NCBI GenBank assembly: GCA_002719335.1
Contig: PBHE01000018.1
Coordinates: forward strand, 13,216-64,395
Direction: 5' to 3'
Length of the DNA stretch: 51,180 nt
Source: Acidimicrobiaceae bacterium
GTDB taxonomy: Bacteria; Actinomycetota; Acidimicrobiia; Acidimicrobiales; Poriferisodalaceae
The notes beneath the pieces were generated by a model, which saw only the letters and a list, made by a program, of their open reading frames with translations, searched no databases and had not been told where the DNA came from. Positions within the stretch are counted from its first letter, which is position 1; every line of letters starts with the position of its first letter. This document shows positions 18,452 to 27,585 of the stretch, one piece after another. Made by a program: the position numbers and the translations under genes.

Positions 18452-18763
18452 ATGTACGCAGTTATCGCCACCGGCGGCAAGCAAGAAAAAGTTGAGACTG
18501 GGCAGGTTCTTAATGTGGAGCTGCTTCACGCTGACGAAGGTTCAGAGGTGAGTTTCAACCCCATACTGTTGGTAGATGACGGCGCGGTGATGTCGACTGC
18601 CGATGAGCTATCAGGATCTTCGGTTACTGCTCGCGTCGTCGGCGAGACTAAGGGCGAAAAAATTCGCGGTTTCACCTACAAAAATAAGACCAACAATCAC
18701 CGCCGATGGGGCCATCGGCAGCGTTATACCACCATCGAAATTACGAACATCGCGAGGGGCTGA
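18452..18763 (+). CDS. rplU: 50S ribosomal protein L21
   Basis: Ribosomal protein of 103 residues from [11 protein letters not shown], the standard L21 N-terminus. The C-terminal part has the [14 protein letters not shown] basic segment that contacts 23S rRNA. An in-frame ATG at 18440 would add four residues (MKSL) and is less likely. The rpmA start follows the stop by a single base, so the two ribosomal proteins are probably co-translated. Confidence 0.96.
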   Translation: MYAVIATGGKQEKVETGQVLNVELLHADEGSEVSFNPILLVDDGAVMSTADELSGSSVTARVVGETKGEKIRGFTYKNKTNNHRRWGHRQRYTTIEITNIARG

Positions 18764-18764
18764 A

Positions 18765-19016
18765 ATGTCGAAAACCAAAGGCGGAGGCTCAACTAAGAAC
18801 GGCCGCGATTCCAACGCCCAGCGACTCGGCGTCAAAGTGTTTGCAGGTCAAGCCATTAATGCCGGCGGCATCATTATCCGCCAGCGGGGAACTAAATTTC
18901 ACCCGGGTCGCAACGTCGGGATCGGAAAAGATCACACTCTTTTTGCGACTTGTGATGGTGTAGTGGAATTCGGTTATCGCAAGGGTCGCCGGCTCGTGGA
19001 TGTCATCATCAACTGA
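18765..19016 (+). CDS. rpmA: 50S ribosomal protein L27
   Basis: Ribosomal protein of 83 residues. It starts [16 protein letters not shown] and carries GVKVFAGQ and the [10 protein letters not shown] block, all typical of L27, whose N-terminus reaches the peptidyl transferase centre. The N-terminus has no cleavable Firmicutes-type prepeptide. The frame stays open upstream to 18603 but that part overlaps rplU; ATG 18765 matches the family start. Confidence 0.97.
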   Translation: MSKTKGGGSTKNGRDSNAQRLGVKVFAGQAINAGGIIIRQRGTKFHPGRNVGIGKDHTLFATCDGVVEFGYRKGRRLVDVIIN

Positions 19017-19102
19017 TTCCCAGCTAATCAGTCTCTCCCCGATAACTAACTAACTTCGTCAAGAAGACGCATATCTGTTTCAGGCATCGCGCTGAGTCCA
19101 CG

Positions 19103-19108
19103 TATCCT
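19103..19108 (+). promoter_or_regulatory. -10-like box (TATCCT) for leaderless obgE
   Basis: TATCCT ends 8 bases before ATG 19117. No Shine-Dalgarno is visible in between. It is in the 100-base gap after rpmA. Confidence 0.4.
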
Positions 19109-19116
19109 CAATCTCT

Positions 19117-20352
19117 ATGGCGGGTTTCGTGGACGAGTGCAACCTTCACGCAAAAGGTGGAGACGGAGGCGCGGGATGTGTCTCTTTTCGGCGAGAAGCT
19201 CACGTCGCGCGCGGAGGCCCAGATGGTGGTGACGGAGGAACAGGGGGAGATGTGTGGCTAGTCGCCGACCGAAACGTTTCTTCGCTTCTCGCCTTTCAGG
19301 ACTTCCCCTTTCGTCGCGGTGACGATGGCACGCACGGTCAAGGGAAAAAGAAACACGGAAAAAATGGCGAAGATCTAGTGGTGAAGGTTCCTGAGGGAAC
19401 CGTGGTGCGTGATTTTGAGGGTGAAATTCTGGCTGACCTAGTTGCCCCTGGCGACCGCTGGTTAGCTGCTGCGGGAGGTCGAGGGGGTCGCGGCAATGCC
19501 AAATTCCTCTCGAACAAGCGAAGAGCACCCGCCTTCGCTGAACAGGCAGAAATCGGAGAAGAACGGTGGTTTCGGTTAGAGCTCAAGCTGATGGCGGATG
19601 TGGCTCTCGTTGGGTTTCCGAACGCCGGGAAGAGCACACTGATTTCGAGAGTTTCAGCCGCCAAACCCAAGGTTGCTTCTTACCCCTTCACCACTCTCTC
19701 GCCGCATTTGGGTGTAGTGCGACTTGATAATGACTTCGAGATGGTCATCGCGGACATCCCTGGATTGATCGAGGGCGCAGCGACAGGAAAAGGATTAGGC
19801 CATCAGTTTCTCCGCCACGTTGAACGTGTCAGAGTGCTTCTCATCCTCGTTGACCTCGCCGAAGTGGGGGGTCGAACCCCAGATTCGCAGGAAGAAATTC
19901 TGATACGGGAACTCACCGAATACGACGCGATCTTGTCGAATCGCCCTCGTGTGGTTGTCGGAACCAAGTCAGATGTCGCGAGCCTCACATGGTCAGGCCC
20001 GACTATTTCATCTGTTACTGGGCAAGGAATCGACACTCTCGTTGGGCAACTCCGTCGACTGGTCGAAGAGGCGCGAACTGGTGATGAGCAACCGACGCAA
20101 TACGTTGTTCATCGACCGGTTCCTGAAGGAATTCAAGTAGTTCGGCGCGATGACCGAAGCTTCGAGGTTCTCGGCAGACAGGCTCTAAGAGCAGTGGCTC
20201 TCTCAGATCTCACCAACATTGACGCAATGAGTCACGCCCAGGAGCGTTTGGACCAACTGCGTGTTCCCCGAGCTTTGGCTCGAGCAGGAGCAGTAGAGGG
20301 GGATGTTGTAATTATCGGAGCGTTCCAATTTGAATATGAGCCCGATCGTTAA
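19117..20352 (+). CDS. obgE: GTPase Obg (ribosome-associated)
   Basis: Essential GTPase linked to 50S assembly and stress, 411 residues. The glycine-rich Obg fold spans residues 1-157 (KGGDGGAGCVSFRREA, GGPDGGDGG). The G domain has G1 GFPNAGKST, G2 SYPFTTLSPHLG, G3 DIPGLIEGA and G4-like GTKSD. A C-terminal OCT domain covers roughly residues 325-408 and ends in an acidic EYEPDR. The start lacks a Shine-Dalgarno and has a -10-like box just upstream. It follows rplU-rpmA in the conserved order. Confidence 0.97.
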   Translation: MAGFVDECNLHAKGGDGGAGCVSFRREAHVARGGPDGGDGGTGGDVWLVADRNVSSLLAFQDFPFRRGDDGTHGQGKKKHGKNGEDLVVKVPEGTVVRDFEGEILADLVAPGDRWLAAAGGRGGRGNAKFLSNKRRAPAFAEQAEIGEERWFRLELKLMADVALVGFPNAGKSTLISRVSAAKPKVASYPFTTLSPHLGVVRLDNDFEMVIADIPGLIEGAATGKGLGHQFLRHVERVRVLLILVDLAEVGGRTPDSQEEILIRELTEYDAILSNRPRVVVGTKSDVASLTWSGPTISSVTGQGIDTLVGQLRRLVEEARTGDEQPTQYVVHRPVPEGIQVVRRDDRSFEVLGRQALRAVALSDLTNIDAMSHAQERLDQLRVPRALARAGAVEGDVVIIGAFQFEYEPDR

Positions 20353-20380
20353 TCGATGAGATTGGGCTAGGAAGGTACAG

Positions 20381-21472
20381 ATGCGCGTCATCGTCAAGAT
20401 TGGGACATCATCGCTGACCAGTGAGAGCGGCGAAGTTAAAATGTCGTCACTCTCCAAGCTGGTTGATGAAGTCGTTGACGCGCGTCACGCGGGCCATGAA
20501 GTCATCGTCGTTACCTCAGGTGCAATAACTGCTGGCGTTCAACGACTCGGAATCGGCCGGCCCGATGCACCTGAAGTCTTGCAAGCTGTCTCCGCGGTGG
20601 GTCAGATCGATCTCATGCGGGCCTACGGCGACTCTTTCGATTCCCACGGGGTTGCGACCGGTCAGGTACTCCTCGCGCCGCATGACTTCCGAGACCGGAA
20701 CCAGTACCTGCATGCTCAAACTACCTTCGAGCATCTATTGAACCTCAATGTCGTGCCTATCGTGAATGAGAATGATGCAGTCGCTGATGATGCCATTCGA
20801 TATGGAGACAACGACCGAATAGCAGCGTTGGTAGCCAATTTGTTGCGAGCGGACCTGTTAGTGCTACTTACCGACACTCCGGGTGTGCTCACAGCTGACC
20901 CTCGAATCCAACCCGACGCGACCCTTATTGAGGAAATCGCGGCTACCGATCAAGCCATTGAAGAAGTCGCTGGAGATGCCGGAGTTCGAGGAAGCGGTGG
21001 CATGGCGTCGAAACTCGCAGCCGCCAAGATGGCATCGTGGAGTGGCGTCAGGACGGTGATCGCTGCAGCCGATCGACAAGACGTCGTCGCCGATGCGATC
21101 TCGGCGGTTCCGGGAACCGGAACCTCGGTCCCTGCACGAGACACTCATGTAGCGGCCAGAAAGTTGTGGATCGGATTTGCTGTTTCGGCGCGCGGTCACA
21201 TAGTTGTCGATGACGGGGCAACGAAAGCACTTTCAAGTGATGGCGGTTCGCTGTTGGTTGCCGGAATCATCGGAGTTGAGGGTGACTTTGGACCTGGCGA
21301 TGCAGTGGAAATTGTTGACCGCAGTGGAAAACCGTTCGCCAAAGGCTTGATGTCTCTCGATAACAACGTCGTCGACCAGTGGAAAGGAAGTCGCACTGAA
21401 GACCTCCCTTCAGGCATGTCACCCGTCGCCGTCCACAGAGACGACCTGGTCTTACTGAATTCACCAGAATGA
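20381..21472 (+). CDS. proB: glutamate 5-kinase
   Basis: First enzyme of proline synthesis, phosphorylating the gamma-carboxyl of glutamate, 363 residues. The amino-acid kinase domain begins VKIGTSSLT and includes VVTSGAI, NENDAVADD and LTDTPGVLTADP. A C-terminal PUA domain (about residues 270-360) is present, as in full-length bacterial ProB. ATG 20381 has GGAAGG 8 bases upstream. proA follows after 53 bases with its own -10-like box. Confidence 0.96.
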   Translation: MRVIVKIGTSSLTSESGEVKMSSLSKLVDEVVDARHAGHEVIVVTSGAITAGVQRLGIGRPDAPEVLQAVSAVGQIDLMRAYGDSFDSHGVATGQVLLAPHDFRDRNQYLHAQTTFEHLLNLNVVPIVNENDAVADDAIRYGDNDRIAALVANLLRADLLVLLTDTPGVLTADPRIQPDATLIEEIAATDQAIEEVAGDAGVRGSGGMASKLAAAKMASWSGVRTVIAAADRQDVVADAISAVPGTGTSVPARDTHVAARKLWIGFAVSARGHIVVDDGATKALSSDGGSLLVAGIIGVEGDFGPGDAVEIVDRSGKPFAKGLMSLDNNVVDQWKGSRTEDLPSGMSPVAVHRDDLVLLNSPE

Positions 21473-21513
21473 CAGAGCTTCCCTAGGAACGGGTCTATTG
21501 GCAGATAGGGCGA

Positions 21514-21519
21514 TAGTCT
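21514..21519 (+). promoter_or_regulatory. -10-like box (TAGTCT) for leaderless proA
   Basis: TAGTCT ends 6 bases before GTG 21526, with only GCGGAA between them. This suggests a transcript that starts at the proA start codon in addition to any read-through from proB. Confidence 0.4.
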
Positions 21520-21525
21520 GCGGAA

Positions 21526-22794
21526 GTGCCCAAAACAGACCTAGCGAGCCACATTTCCCCGATGCGAGAACTTGGGGTCCGGGCTCACGCTGCATCTGTA
21601 AGCCTTGTTATGGCTTCGACATCGGAGAAAAACGAAGCTCTACGAACAGCGGCTGACTGCCTGGCCGCCTCCGCACTTGAGATTTTGGAGGCCAACGCGG
21701 TAGACGTGAAACGAGCCGAGAATTCTGGCACTCCTGATGCGATTATTGACCGGCTTCGACTCGACTCCACCCGAGTTGACGCGATGGCTCATGGTCTTCG
21801 CCAAGTCATAGACCTACCTGATCCTGTCGGAGAAGTCCTCGAAAGATGGACCCGGCCCAACGGGCTAGAAATCGAAAAAATTCGAGTTCCTCTCGGGGTA
21901 GTGGCGATTATCTACGAAAACCGTCCCAACGTGACGAGCGACGCATTCGGTTTGTGTCTCAAATCTGGTAACTCTGCCTTTTTGCGAGGTTCTTCAGCGG
22001 CGATCGACTCCAATGTGGCGATAACCCGCGCTTTGCGAGAAGGGATTGGTAAAGCCGGTCTGTGCGAAGACGCGCTTTTGTTGGTAACTGATACCTCTCA
22101 CGAGGCGGCGGTTGAATTCATGCAACTGCGTGGATACATCGATTGCTTAATCCCTCGCGGCGGCCCATCGCTCATCAAATCAATCCTCGAAAACGCCAAA
22201 GTCCCCTATGTCATTGATGGCGACGGCAACTGCCACATTTATGTCGACCGCGCTGCAGATCTCCAATTAGCGGGCAATGTCGTCGTCAATGCAAAAATGC
22301 AGCGCCCGTCTGTCTGTAACGCAGCGGAGTCACTTGTGGTCCACGCCGATATAGCTGAACGTTTCCTCCCTGAAATAGCCGCGGCCCTTGAGGGTGTCGA
22401 ACTTGTTGGAGACGAAATAGCCCGAGCAATTGTTCCTTCTATCGGCCCGGCGACCGAAAGCGACTGGTCTACCGAATACCTTGACCTGAAAATGAGTGTG
22501 CGCGTAGTCGACACTCTTGATCAAGCCATACATCACGTCAGTGAGAACAGCACAGGTCACAGCGAGGCCATCATTACTAACGATGAAGACGCTGCCCGCG
22601 AGTTCGTGCGGCGGGTCGACGCCGCCGCCGTACTCATCAACACTTCAACTAGGTTCGTTGATGGAGAAGAGTTTGGATTTGGTGCCGAAATCGGCATTAG
22701 TACCCAGAAGCTGCACGCACGAGGGCCTATGGGCCTTCAGCAGTTGACAACCACCAAGTACATCGTGAACGGACAGGGTCAAACTCGTGGATGA
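21526..22794 (+). CDS. proA: gamma-glutamyl phosphate reductase
   Basis: Second enzyme of proline synthesis, NADPH-dependent reduction of glutamyl-5-phosphate, 422 residues of the aldehyde dehydrogenase superfamily. Family blocks are PLGVVAIIYENRPNVTSD, KSGNSAFLRG, the catalytic Cys in RPSVCNAAESL, and NTSTRFVDGEEFGFGAEIGIST near the C-terminus. The GTG start is inferred from length and the upstream box. It forms the proBA pair. In many actinobacteria nadD comes next; here about 5 kb intervenes. Confidence 0.97.
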   Translation: MPKTDLASHISPMRELGVRAHAASVSLVMASTSEKNEALRTAADCLAASALEILEANAVDVKRAENSGTPDAIIDRLRLDSTRVDAMAHGLRQVIDLPDPVGEVLERWTRPNGLEIEKIRVPLGVVAIIYENRPNVTSDAFGLCLKSGNSAFLRGSSAAIDSNVAITRALREGIGKAGLCEDALLLVTDTSHEAAVEFMQLRGYIDCLIPRGGPSLIKSILENAKVPYVIDGDGNCHIYVDRAADLQLAGNVVVNAKMQRPSVCNAAESLVVHADIAERFLPEIAAALEGVELVGDEIARAIVPSIGPATESDWSTEYLDLKMSVRVVDTLDQAIHHVSENSTGHSEAIITNDEDAAREFVRRVDAAAVLINTSTRFVDGEEFGFGAEIGISTQKLHARGPMGLQQLTTTKYIVNGQGQTRG

Positions 22795-22828
22795 CCTAAC
22801 ATCCGGCACCTGACAAGGAGACACCTAA

Positions 22829-23710
22829 ATGGGCGACACAATGTTCGGCGACCTCGCGTCCGTCCGCCAAGATCTAAGAGATGTTGGGTACCTAGCCGAC
22901 GATGGAATTGCGAGCGTTGTCTTTCTCGCGGAAAAACTGGGCAAGCCAGTGCTCATTGAAGGACCCGCTGGAACCGGGAAGACCGCATTAGGGCAATCAG
23001 TCGCGGCGATGACAGGAGCTCGTCTAATACGGCTGCAATGCTACGAAGGCTTAGATGAAGCCAAAGCGCTTTATGAATGGAACTACAAGAAGCAGTTACT
23101 TCGCATTCAAGCCGATCGGGGTTCCGAATCGAACAATGAGGACTGGGTGGATATTCAGGACGACATTTTCAACGATGAGTTTCTACTAACCCGGCCACTG
23201 TTGGAGGCGATTAGCGCCGAAGAGAAAGTCGTGTTACTTATCGACGAGGTCGATCGAGTGGAGGTCGAAACCGAGGCGTTGCTGCTTGAGATTCTGTCGG
23301 AGTACCAAGTTTCTATTCCTGAGCTGGGCACAATCGAAGCTAAGCAGATCCCTCTCGTGTTTCTTACCTCTAACAACACTCGAGAACTTTCCGAAGCACT
23401 AAAGAGACGCTGCCTGTTCCTACACATCGACTACCCGCAATTAGAGCGCGAGAAAGAAATTGTGCTCACCAAGGTTGAAGGTATTAGCGACAATCTGGCA
23501 GAACAGGTAGCCAGAATTGTTCGTTCGATCCGACAGATAGAGCTGAAGAAGAGCCCATCGGTTTCCGAAACCCTGGACTGGGCCCGCACCTTGGTACTCC
23601 TAGGTATTGAAAGCATTGATGTAGAACAAGCCAAAGAATCGCTACATATTCTTCTCAAATATCAGTCCGATATTGAGAAGACGGCCAAGGAATTGACGGT
23701 CGAGGCGTAA
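22829..23710 (+). CDS. MoxR/CoxD-type AAA+ ATPase
   Basis: AAA+ ATPase of 293 residues that probably works as a chaperone activating a partner complex. Walker A is EGPAGTGKT near residues 46-54 and Walker B is VVLLIDEVDR. The sensor segment LTSNNTREL and the arginine-finger region ALKRRCLFLHIDYP match the MoxR subgroup. AAGGAGAC before ATG 22829 is a good Shine-Dalgarno. The VWA gene starts 4 bases after its stop. MoxR-VWA pairs are known to help insert metals or mature enzymes such as CO dehydrogenase, but no such target is encoded nearby. Confidence 0.92.
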   Translation: MGDTMFGDLASVRQDLRDVGYLADDGIASVVFLAEKLGKPVLIEGPAGTGKTALGQSVAAMTGARLIRLQCYEGLDEAKALYEWNYKKQLLRIQADRGSESNNEDWVDIQDDIFNDEFLLTRPLLEAISAEEKVVLLIDEVDRVEVETEALLLEILSEYQVSIPELGTIEAKQIPLVFLTSNNTRELSEALKRRCLFLHIDYPQLEREKEIVLTKVEGISDNLAEQVARIVRSIRQIELKKSPSVSETLDWARTLVLLGIESIDVEQAKESLHILLKYQSDIEKTAKELTVEA

Positions 23711-23714
23711 CACG

Positions 23715-25145
23715 ATGCTTGATCTCCTGAGTGGCTTCGTCGTCGAGTTACGCAACGCTGGACTTCCCGTCTCTCTGACCGAAAATCTTGACGCCATGGA
23801 GGCCGTCAAGCACATCCCCGTCGAAGATCGAGCGGCATTTAAATACGCGCTCGCGGCGACTTTGGTTAAAAATGAGCAACACTGGAAGGCTTTCGAAACT
23901 GTCTTCGAGGTGTACTTCTCTCTTCGAGGACCTGAGTACAACGTTTTTGACGAAGATGGCGAGATCGACGAAGACTCCCTAGAAGAGTGGATGTCTCAAC
24001 AAATGCGAGGCATGGGCGGCCAGGGGTCGGCAGAGGACATGAGTCCTGAAGAAATAGCTGAAATGCTCTTTAGAGCGCTTATGAACGCGGACGAGGCCAT
24101 GATGGCTGCGATGGCTCGGGCTGCCGTGACGCAGTTCGCTGGAATGGAACCAGGCCGGCCGGTTGGGGGTACCTACTACCTATACAGAACGCTCCGCAAT
24201 CTCGATCTAGACGGCATGCTGGACCGGCTGATGGAAGAAGCGCAGCAAAGATCTCAAGACGATATGACGCCGCTCCAAGAACGTCTTGAACGCGAGGAGT
24301 ATGAGCACAGAATCGAAGCTCTGAAACGAGAGATTGAAGCTGAGATTCGTCGAAGGTTGGTAGCTGATCGCGGCGTTGAAGCTATGGCAAAAACCCTGCG
24401 CAAACCGCTCCCCGAAGATGTCGACTTCATGCATGCTTCTCGGGAAGAGATGGTGAGTATACGAAAAGCTATTCAGCCTCTCACTCGAAAACTCGCAGCT
24501 CGACTGGCACGAAAACGTAAGCATAAGCGTCGAGGCCCATTGGATTTCCGGGCCACGGTCCGGCAATCACTCAGCTATGGGGGAGTGCCCGCAGAACCCC
24601 GTTTTCGTCACCCTCGCCCCAATAAACCTGAACTTGTCGTTGTCGCTGACATTTCAGGCTCGGTAGCCGCTTTTGCTCGCTTTACATTGCACCTCGTTTA
24701 CGCCTTACAGAACCAATTCAGCAAAGTGCGTTCATTTGTGTTCATTGACGGTATTGATGAAGTCACCCACATGTTCCAGAACGAAGAAGACATCACTAAT
24801 GCGGTTCACCGAGTAAATACCGAGGCCGACGTGGTGTGGGTTGACGGTCACTCTGACTACGGTCACGCTTTCGGAGTGTTTTGGGAGAACTACGGATCGC
24901 AAATCAACTCAAAATCAACTGTGATGTTCCTCGGGGACGCGCGTAACAACTATCACTCAACCAACGCTTGGGTGATTAAGGAAACGGCGAAGAAAGCACG
25001 ATCAGTTTTTTGGCTTAACCCGGAGCCAAAGTCGTATTGGGATACTGGGGATTCAGTAATTACTGAATACGCGACGCACGTTGACGGAGTGTTCGAGTGC
25101 CGAAACTTGCGTCAACTAGAAGGTTTCGTTGATCATTTGGCTTAG
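23715..25145 (+). CDS. VWA domain protein, CoxE-like
   Basis: Protein of 476 residues whose C-terminal half is a CoxE-like von Willebrand A domain. The metal-ion-dependent adhesion site is VADISGSV near residue 313. The VWA core continues with FVFIDGIDEVTHMF and MFLGDARNN. The N-terminal half is helical, with a Met/Glu-rich region around residues 90-140 and charged coiled-coil segments (LQERLEREEYEHRIEALKREIEAEIRRR). It is translated right after the MoxR ATPase, so the two are very likely one machine. Its client is not known. The 3' end takes part in a large inverted repeat shared with the convergent DAHP synthase gene. Confidence 0.88.
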   Translation: MLDLLSGFVVELRNAGLPVSLTENLDAMEAVKHIPVEDRAAFKYALAATLVKNEQHWKAFETVFEVYFSLRGPEYNVFDEDGEIDEDSLEEWMSQQMRGMGGQGSAEDMSPEEIAEMLFRALMNADEAMMAAMARAAVTQFAGMEPGRPVGGTYYLYRTLRNLDLDGMLDRLMEEAQQRSQDDMTPLQERLEREEYEHRIEALKREIEAEIRRRLVADRGVEAMAKTLRKPLPEDVDFMHASREEMVSIRKAIQPLTRKLAARLARKRKHKRRGPLDFRATVRQSLSYGGVPAEPRFRHPRPNKPELVVVADISGSVAAFARFTLHLVYALQNQFSKVRSFVFIDGIDEVTHMFQNEEDITNAVHRVNTEADVVWVDGHSDYGHAFGVFWENYGSQINSKSTVMFLGDARNNYHSTNAWVIKETAKKARSVFWLNPEPKSYWDTGDSVITEYATHVDGVFECRNLRQLEGFVDHLA

Positions 25146-25177
25146 TCGTGACATGTCACGACAATTGATCAACGAAA
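25124..25177. terminator. nested inverted repeats between convergent genes, possible bidirectional terminator
   Basis: The outer repeat TTTCGTTGATCA (25124-25135) has a perfect inverted copy TGATCAACGAAA at 25166-25177, and three more pairs follow after one mismatch. Inside it is a perfect 16-base palindrome, TCGTGACATGTCACGA (25146-25161). The structure spans the stop codons of both the VWA gene and the DAHP synthase gene. There is no long T-tract on either side, so the terminator role is inferred from position. Confidence 0.55.
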
Positions 25178-26515
25178 GTCAGTGAGAAGTTCGGCTACAT
25201 GGAACGCTAAATCAAGTGATTGGCGGCCATTGAGGCGGGGGTCACACATGGTTTCGTAGCGGTCACCGAGGTGCTCAGCCGCCAAAGCGTCGCCGCCCCC
25301 TACACATTCGGTGACTGCGTCGCCAGTTAACTCGCAATGAACCCCTCCGGGCCACGTGTCCTCTGCTTTGTGTACTTCGAAATATTCGCGGACCTCGTCC
25401 ATGATGACGTCGAAAGCTCTCGTCTTGAAACCCGTTTCAGTTTCATAGGTGTTGCCGTGCATCGGATCACATTCCCAGACAACTGGATGGCCGGCATCAG
25501 TGACCTTGCGCAAGATTTTTGGCAACACATCCCCAACTTTGTCGGCTCCCATTCGACTGATGAGAGTCAGTCGCCCAGGAATTTGATCTGGATTTAATGC
25601 GTCACACAAAGCGAGAGCGTCTTCAGGCGAAGTAGAGGGCCCGATTTTGCAGCCGATCGGATTGTGCACTCCTCGGAGGAATTCGATGTGCGCTCCGTCG
25701 AGTTCACGAGTTCGCTCGCCGATCCACAACATGTGCGCGGAGCAGTCGTACCAATCGCCAGTGATGCTGTCCTGACGTGTGAGAGCTTGTTCGTATCCCA
25801 ATAGCAGAGCTTCGTGACTTGTGTAGAGCTCAACCTGGCGCATAGCCGCGTCGTCAGTGTCGAAACCACATGCGGTCATGAATTGTAATGCCCTCTCGAT
25901 CCCTTCCGCGAGACGTTGGTAACGTTCCCCCACTGGGCTCGACGCCACGAATTCCTGATTCCAGTTGTGAACTTGTCGAAGGTCGGCGTAGCCACCGCGA
26001 GTGAATGCCCGCAAAAGATTTAAGGTCGCCGCCGAGGTGTTGTAAGCCTGAAGTAATCGCTTGGGATCAGGTCTGCGGGAATCTTTATCAAACGTAATGT
26101 CGTTGATTATGTGGCCACGGAAACTAGGGAGAGTCGAGCCGTCACGTGTTTCGGTACCTGATGATCGAGGTTTCGCAAACTGACCGGCTATGCGTCCCAC
26201 CTTCACCACAGGCAAACCAGCGGAGTATTGAAGCACTACCGCCATCTGGAGAATGACTTTCAACCTGTCACGTATAGCGTCAGCGCTGCTTAGATCGAAA
26301 GACTCAGCACAGTCGCCCGCTTGCAGAACTACTGCTTGGCCCTTGGCCACCCGCGCGAGCTGATCTGTTAGGCGACGTGCTTCACCCGCGAAAACGAGTG
26401 GGGGACGCGCTTCAAGTTCATGTAATGCCTCATCTAAAGCGCCGAGTTCAGGCCATTCGGGTTGTTGGCCCGCTGGGCACTCATTCCAGGAACCGGGATG
26501 CCAAGTGGTGGTCAC
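25169..26515 (-). CDS. aroF: 3-deoxy-7-phosphoheptulonate synthase, class II
   Basis: First step of the shikimate pathway: phosphoenolpyruvate plus erythrose 4-phosphate gives DAHP. The protein has 448 residues and belongs to the plant/actinobacterial class II type. Blocks include QAVVLQAGDCAESF, the PVVKVGRIAGQFAKPRS segment, HMLWIGERTRELDGAH, IGCKIGPS and VVWECDPMHGNT. The N-terminus (TTWHPGSW) is short, without the long regulatory extension of the mycobacterial enzyme. GTG 26515 is the start. It is a single-gene unit reading against the MoxR/VWA pair; the sigma-factor gene lies 67 bases upstream on the same strand. Confidence 0.95.
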   Translation of the reverse strand: MTTTWHPGSWNECPAGQQPEWPELGALDEALHELEARPPLVFAGEARRLTDQLARVAKGQAVVLQAGDCAESFDLSSADAIRDRLKVILQMAVVLQYSAGLPVVKVGRIAGQFAKPRSSGTETRDGSTLPSFRGHIINDITFDKDSRRPDPKRLLQAYNTSAATLNLLRAFTRGGYADLRQVHNWNQEFVASSPVGERYQRLAEGIERALQFMTACGFDTDDAAMRQVELYTSHEALLLGYEQALTRQDSITGDWYDCSAHMLWIGERTRELDGAHIEFLRGVHNPIGCKIGPSTSPEDALALCDALNPDQIPGRLTLISRMGADKVGDVLPKILRKVTDAGHPVVWECDPMHGNTYETETGFKTRAFDVIMDEVREYFEVHKAEDTWPGGVHCELTGDAVTECVGGGDALAAEHLGDRYETMCDPRLNGRQSLDLAFHVAELLTDFR

Positions 26516-26582
26516 GGTATTAAGTGTGCAGGTTTAGGAACTGTTATGCCAAAGAAGATTCGCGTTTAGGTGTTGATACCCG

Positions 26583-27422
26583 TTAAGCGACGATGACTAG
26601 AGCGTCCTCTCGAAGTTCGTCTACTGCTCGTTTTACGAGCCGTCGGGCTGCCTCAGCGGTCACTCCAAGTTCCTCGCCGACTTCCCGATAGCTGTGGCTT
26701 TCACCGTCGATCAAACCAAATCGGCGGGCTACCGCCAACTGCGCCCTTGGATCCAGACGATCTAGAAGTCCCCGGATCATTTCCTTCCGATCATTCTCTA
26801 GAGCGTGATCTTCAGGGCTTGGCGCATCGTCGCCGATGAGATCCACCAACGTGCTGTCACCGTCGTCTCCGATGTTTTTGTCAAGGGAAGTCGGAGTGCT
26901 AATGCGCTGGAGCCATGCGTTTTCGTCGTCGAGCCCGTCGCTGTCTCCGCCGCTGTGGCGCAGCGCAGCGCGAAGGCTTGCTGACCGGTCGCTAGGCAGA
27001 CGAATCAGGCTCGCTTTTTGATCCAGGGCTCGACCTATGGACTGCCGAATCCAGAACGTGGCATATGTCGAAAACTTGAAACCTCTACGCCAGTCAAACT
27101 TCTCCACGGCGTGTTCCAAGCCGAGGTTTCCTTCCTGGATGAGGTCGAGGAGCTCCATGGCAGGGGGGAGCGGATAGCGGCGAGCGATGGACACCACGAG
27201 TCGCAAGTTGGCTCGAATGAAACGATCGCGAGCAGCAGCAGCTTCACGGACCTCAACACGCAGGGAGCGACGTTCCGCTGTAGTTAATTGTTCTTCACTC
27301 TCTAAGGTCACCCGAGCATCTCGCCCGCGTTCTATTGTCTTCGACAACATCTTTTCGTCGTCGGCTGTCAGTAAGGCCACTGCACCAATTTCGTTTAGAT
27401 ACTGGCCTACGGAATCACTCAT
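26583..27422 (-). CDS. RNA polymerase sigma factor, sigma-70 family (short group 2/3 type)
   Basis: Protein of 279 residues with regions 1.2 to 4. Region 1.2 starts SVGQYLNEIG. Region 2 has FIRANLRLVVSIARRY, LDLIQEGNLGLEHAVEKFDWRRGFKFSTYATFWIRQSIGRAL, the core-binding and -10 recognition helices (written here in continuous family order; key residues are the aromatic FSTYATFWIRQ patch). Region 4 carries the helix-turn-helix SYREVGEELGVTAEAARRLVKRA. Region 1.1 is missing and region 3 is compressed and acidic (GDSDGLDDENA). It is more likely an alternative sigma factor than the principal one. ATG 27422 has GGAGATGAAGAA upstream. What it controls is unknown. Confidence 0.9.
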   Translation of the reverse strand: MSDSVGQYLNEIGAVALLTADDEKMLSKTIERGRDARVTLESEEQLTTAERRSLRVEVREAAAARDRFIRANLRLVVSIARRYPLPPAMELLDLIQEGNLGLEHAVEKFDWRRGFKFSTYATFWIRQSIGRALDQKASLIRLPSDRSASLRAALRHSGGDSDGLDDENAWLQRISTPTSLDKNIGDDGDSTLVDLIGDDAPSPEDHALENDRKEMIRGLLDRLDPRAQLAVARRFGLIDGESHSYREVGEELGVTAEAARRLVKRAVDELREDALVIVA

Positions 27423-27585
27423 TATTCTTCATCTCCACCGGCGGGGGACCGGGTCTCGTTGACTCGAGGGGGGCCTGCGAGTCGTGGTACCTCCGCATAA
27501 GAGGGACCGATTTACGTTGCCGTCTGAAACCTCAGGGGCATGTTGTTGGTTGTTCTGCGATCTTTCTCGCTGGTTCTTGGTTGAG

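Noticed and set aside
20339-20368. Hairpin AGCCC...GGGCT between obgE and proB as terminator
   Set aside because: Its stems are short and interrupted, and no T-tract follows; it overlaps the region just before the proB ribosome binding site.
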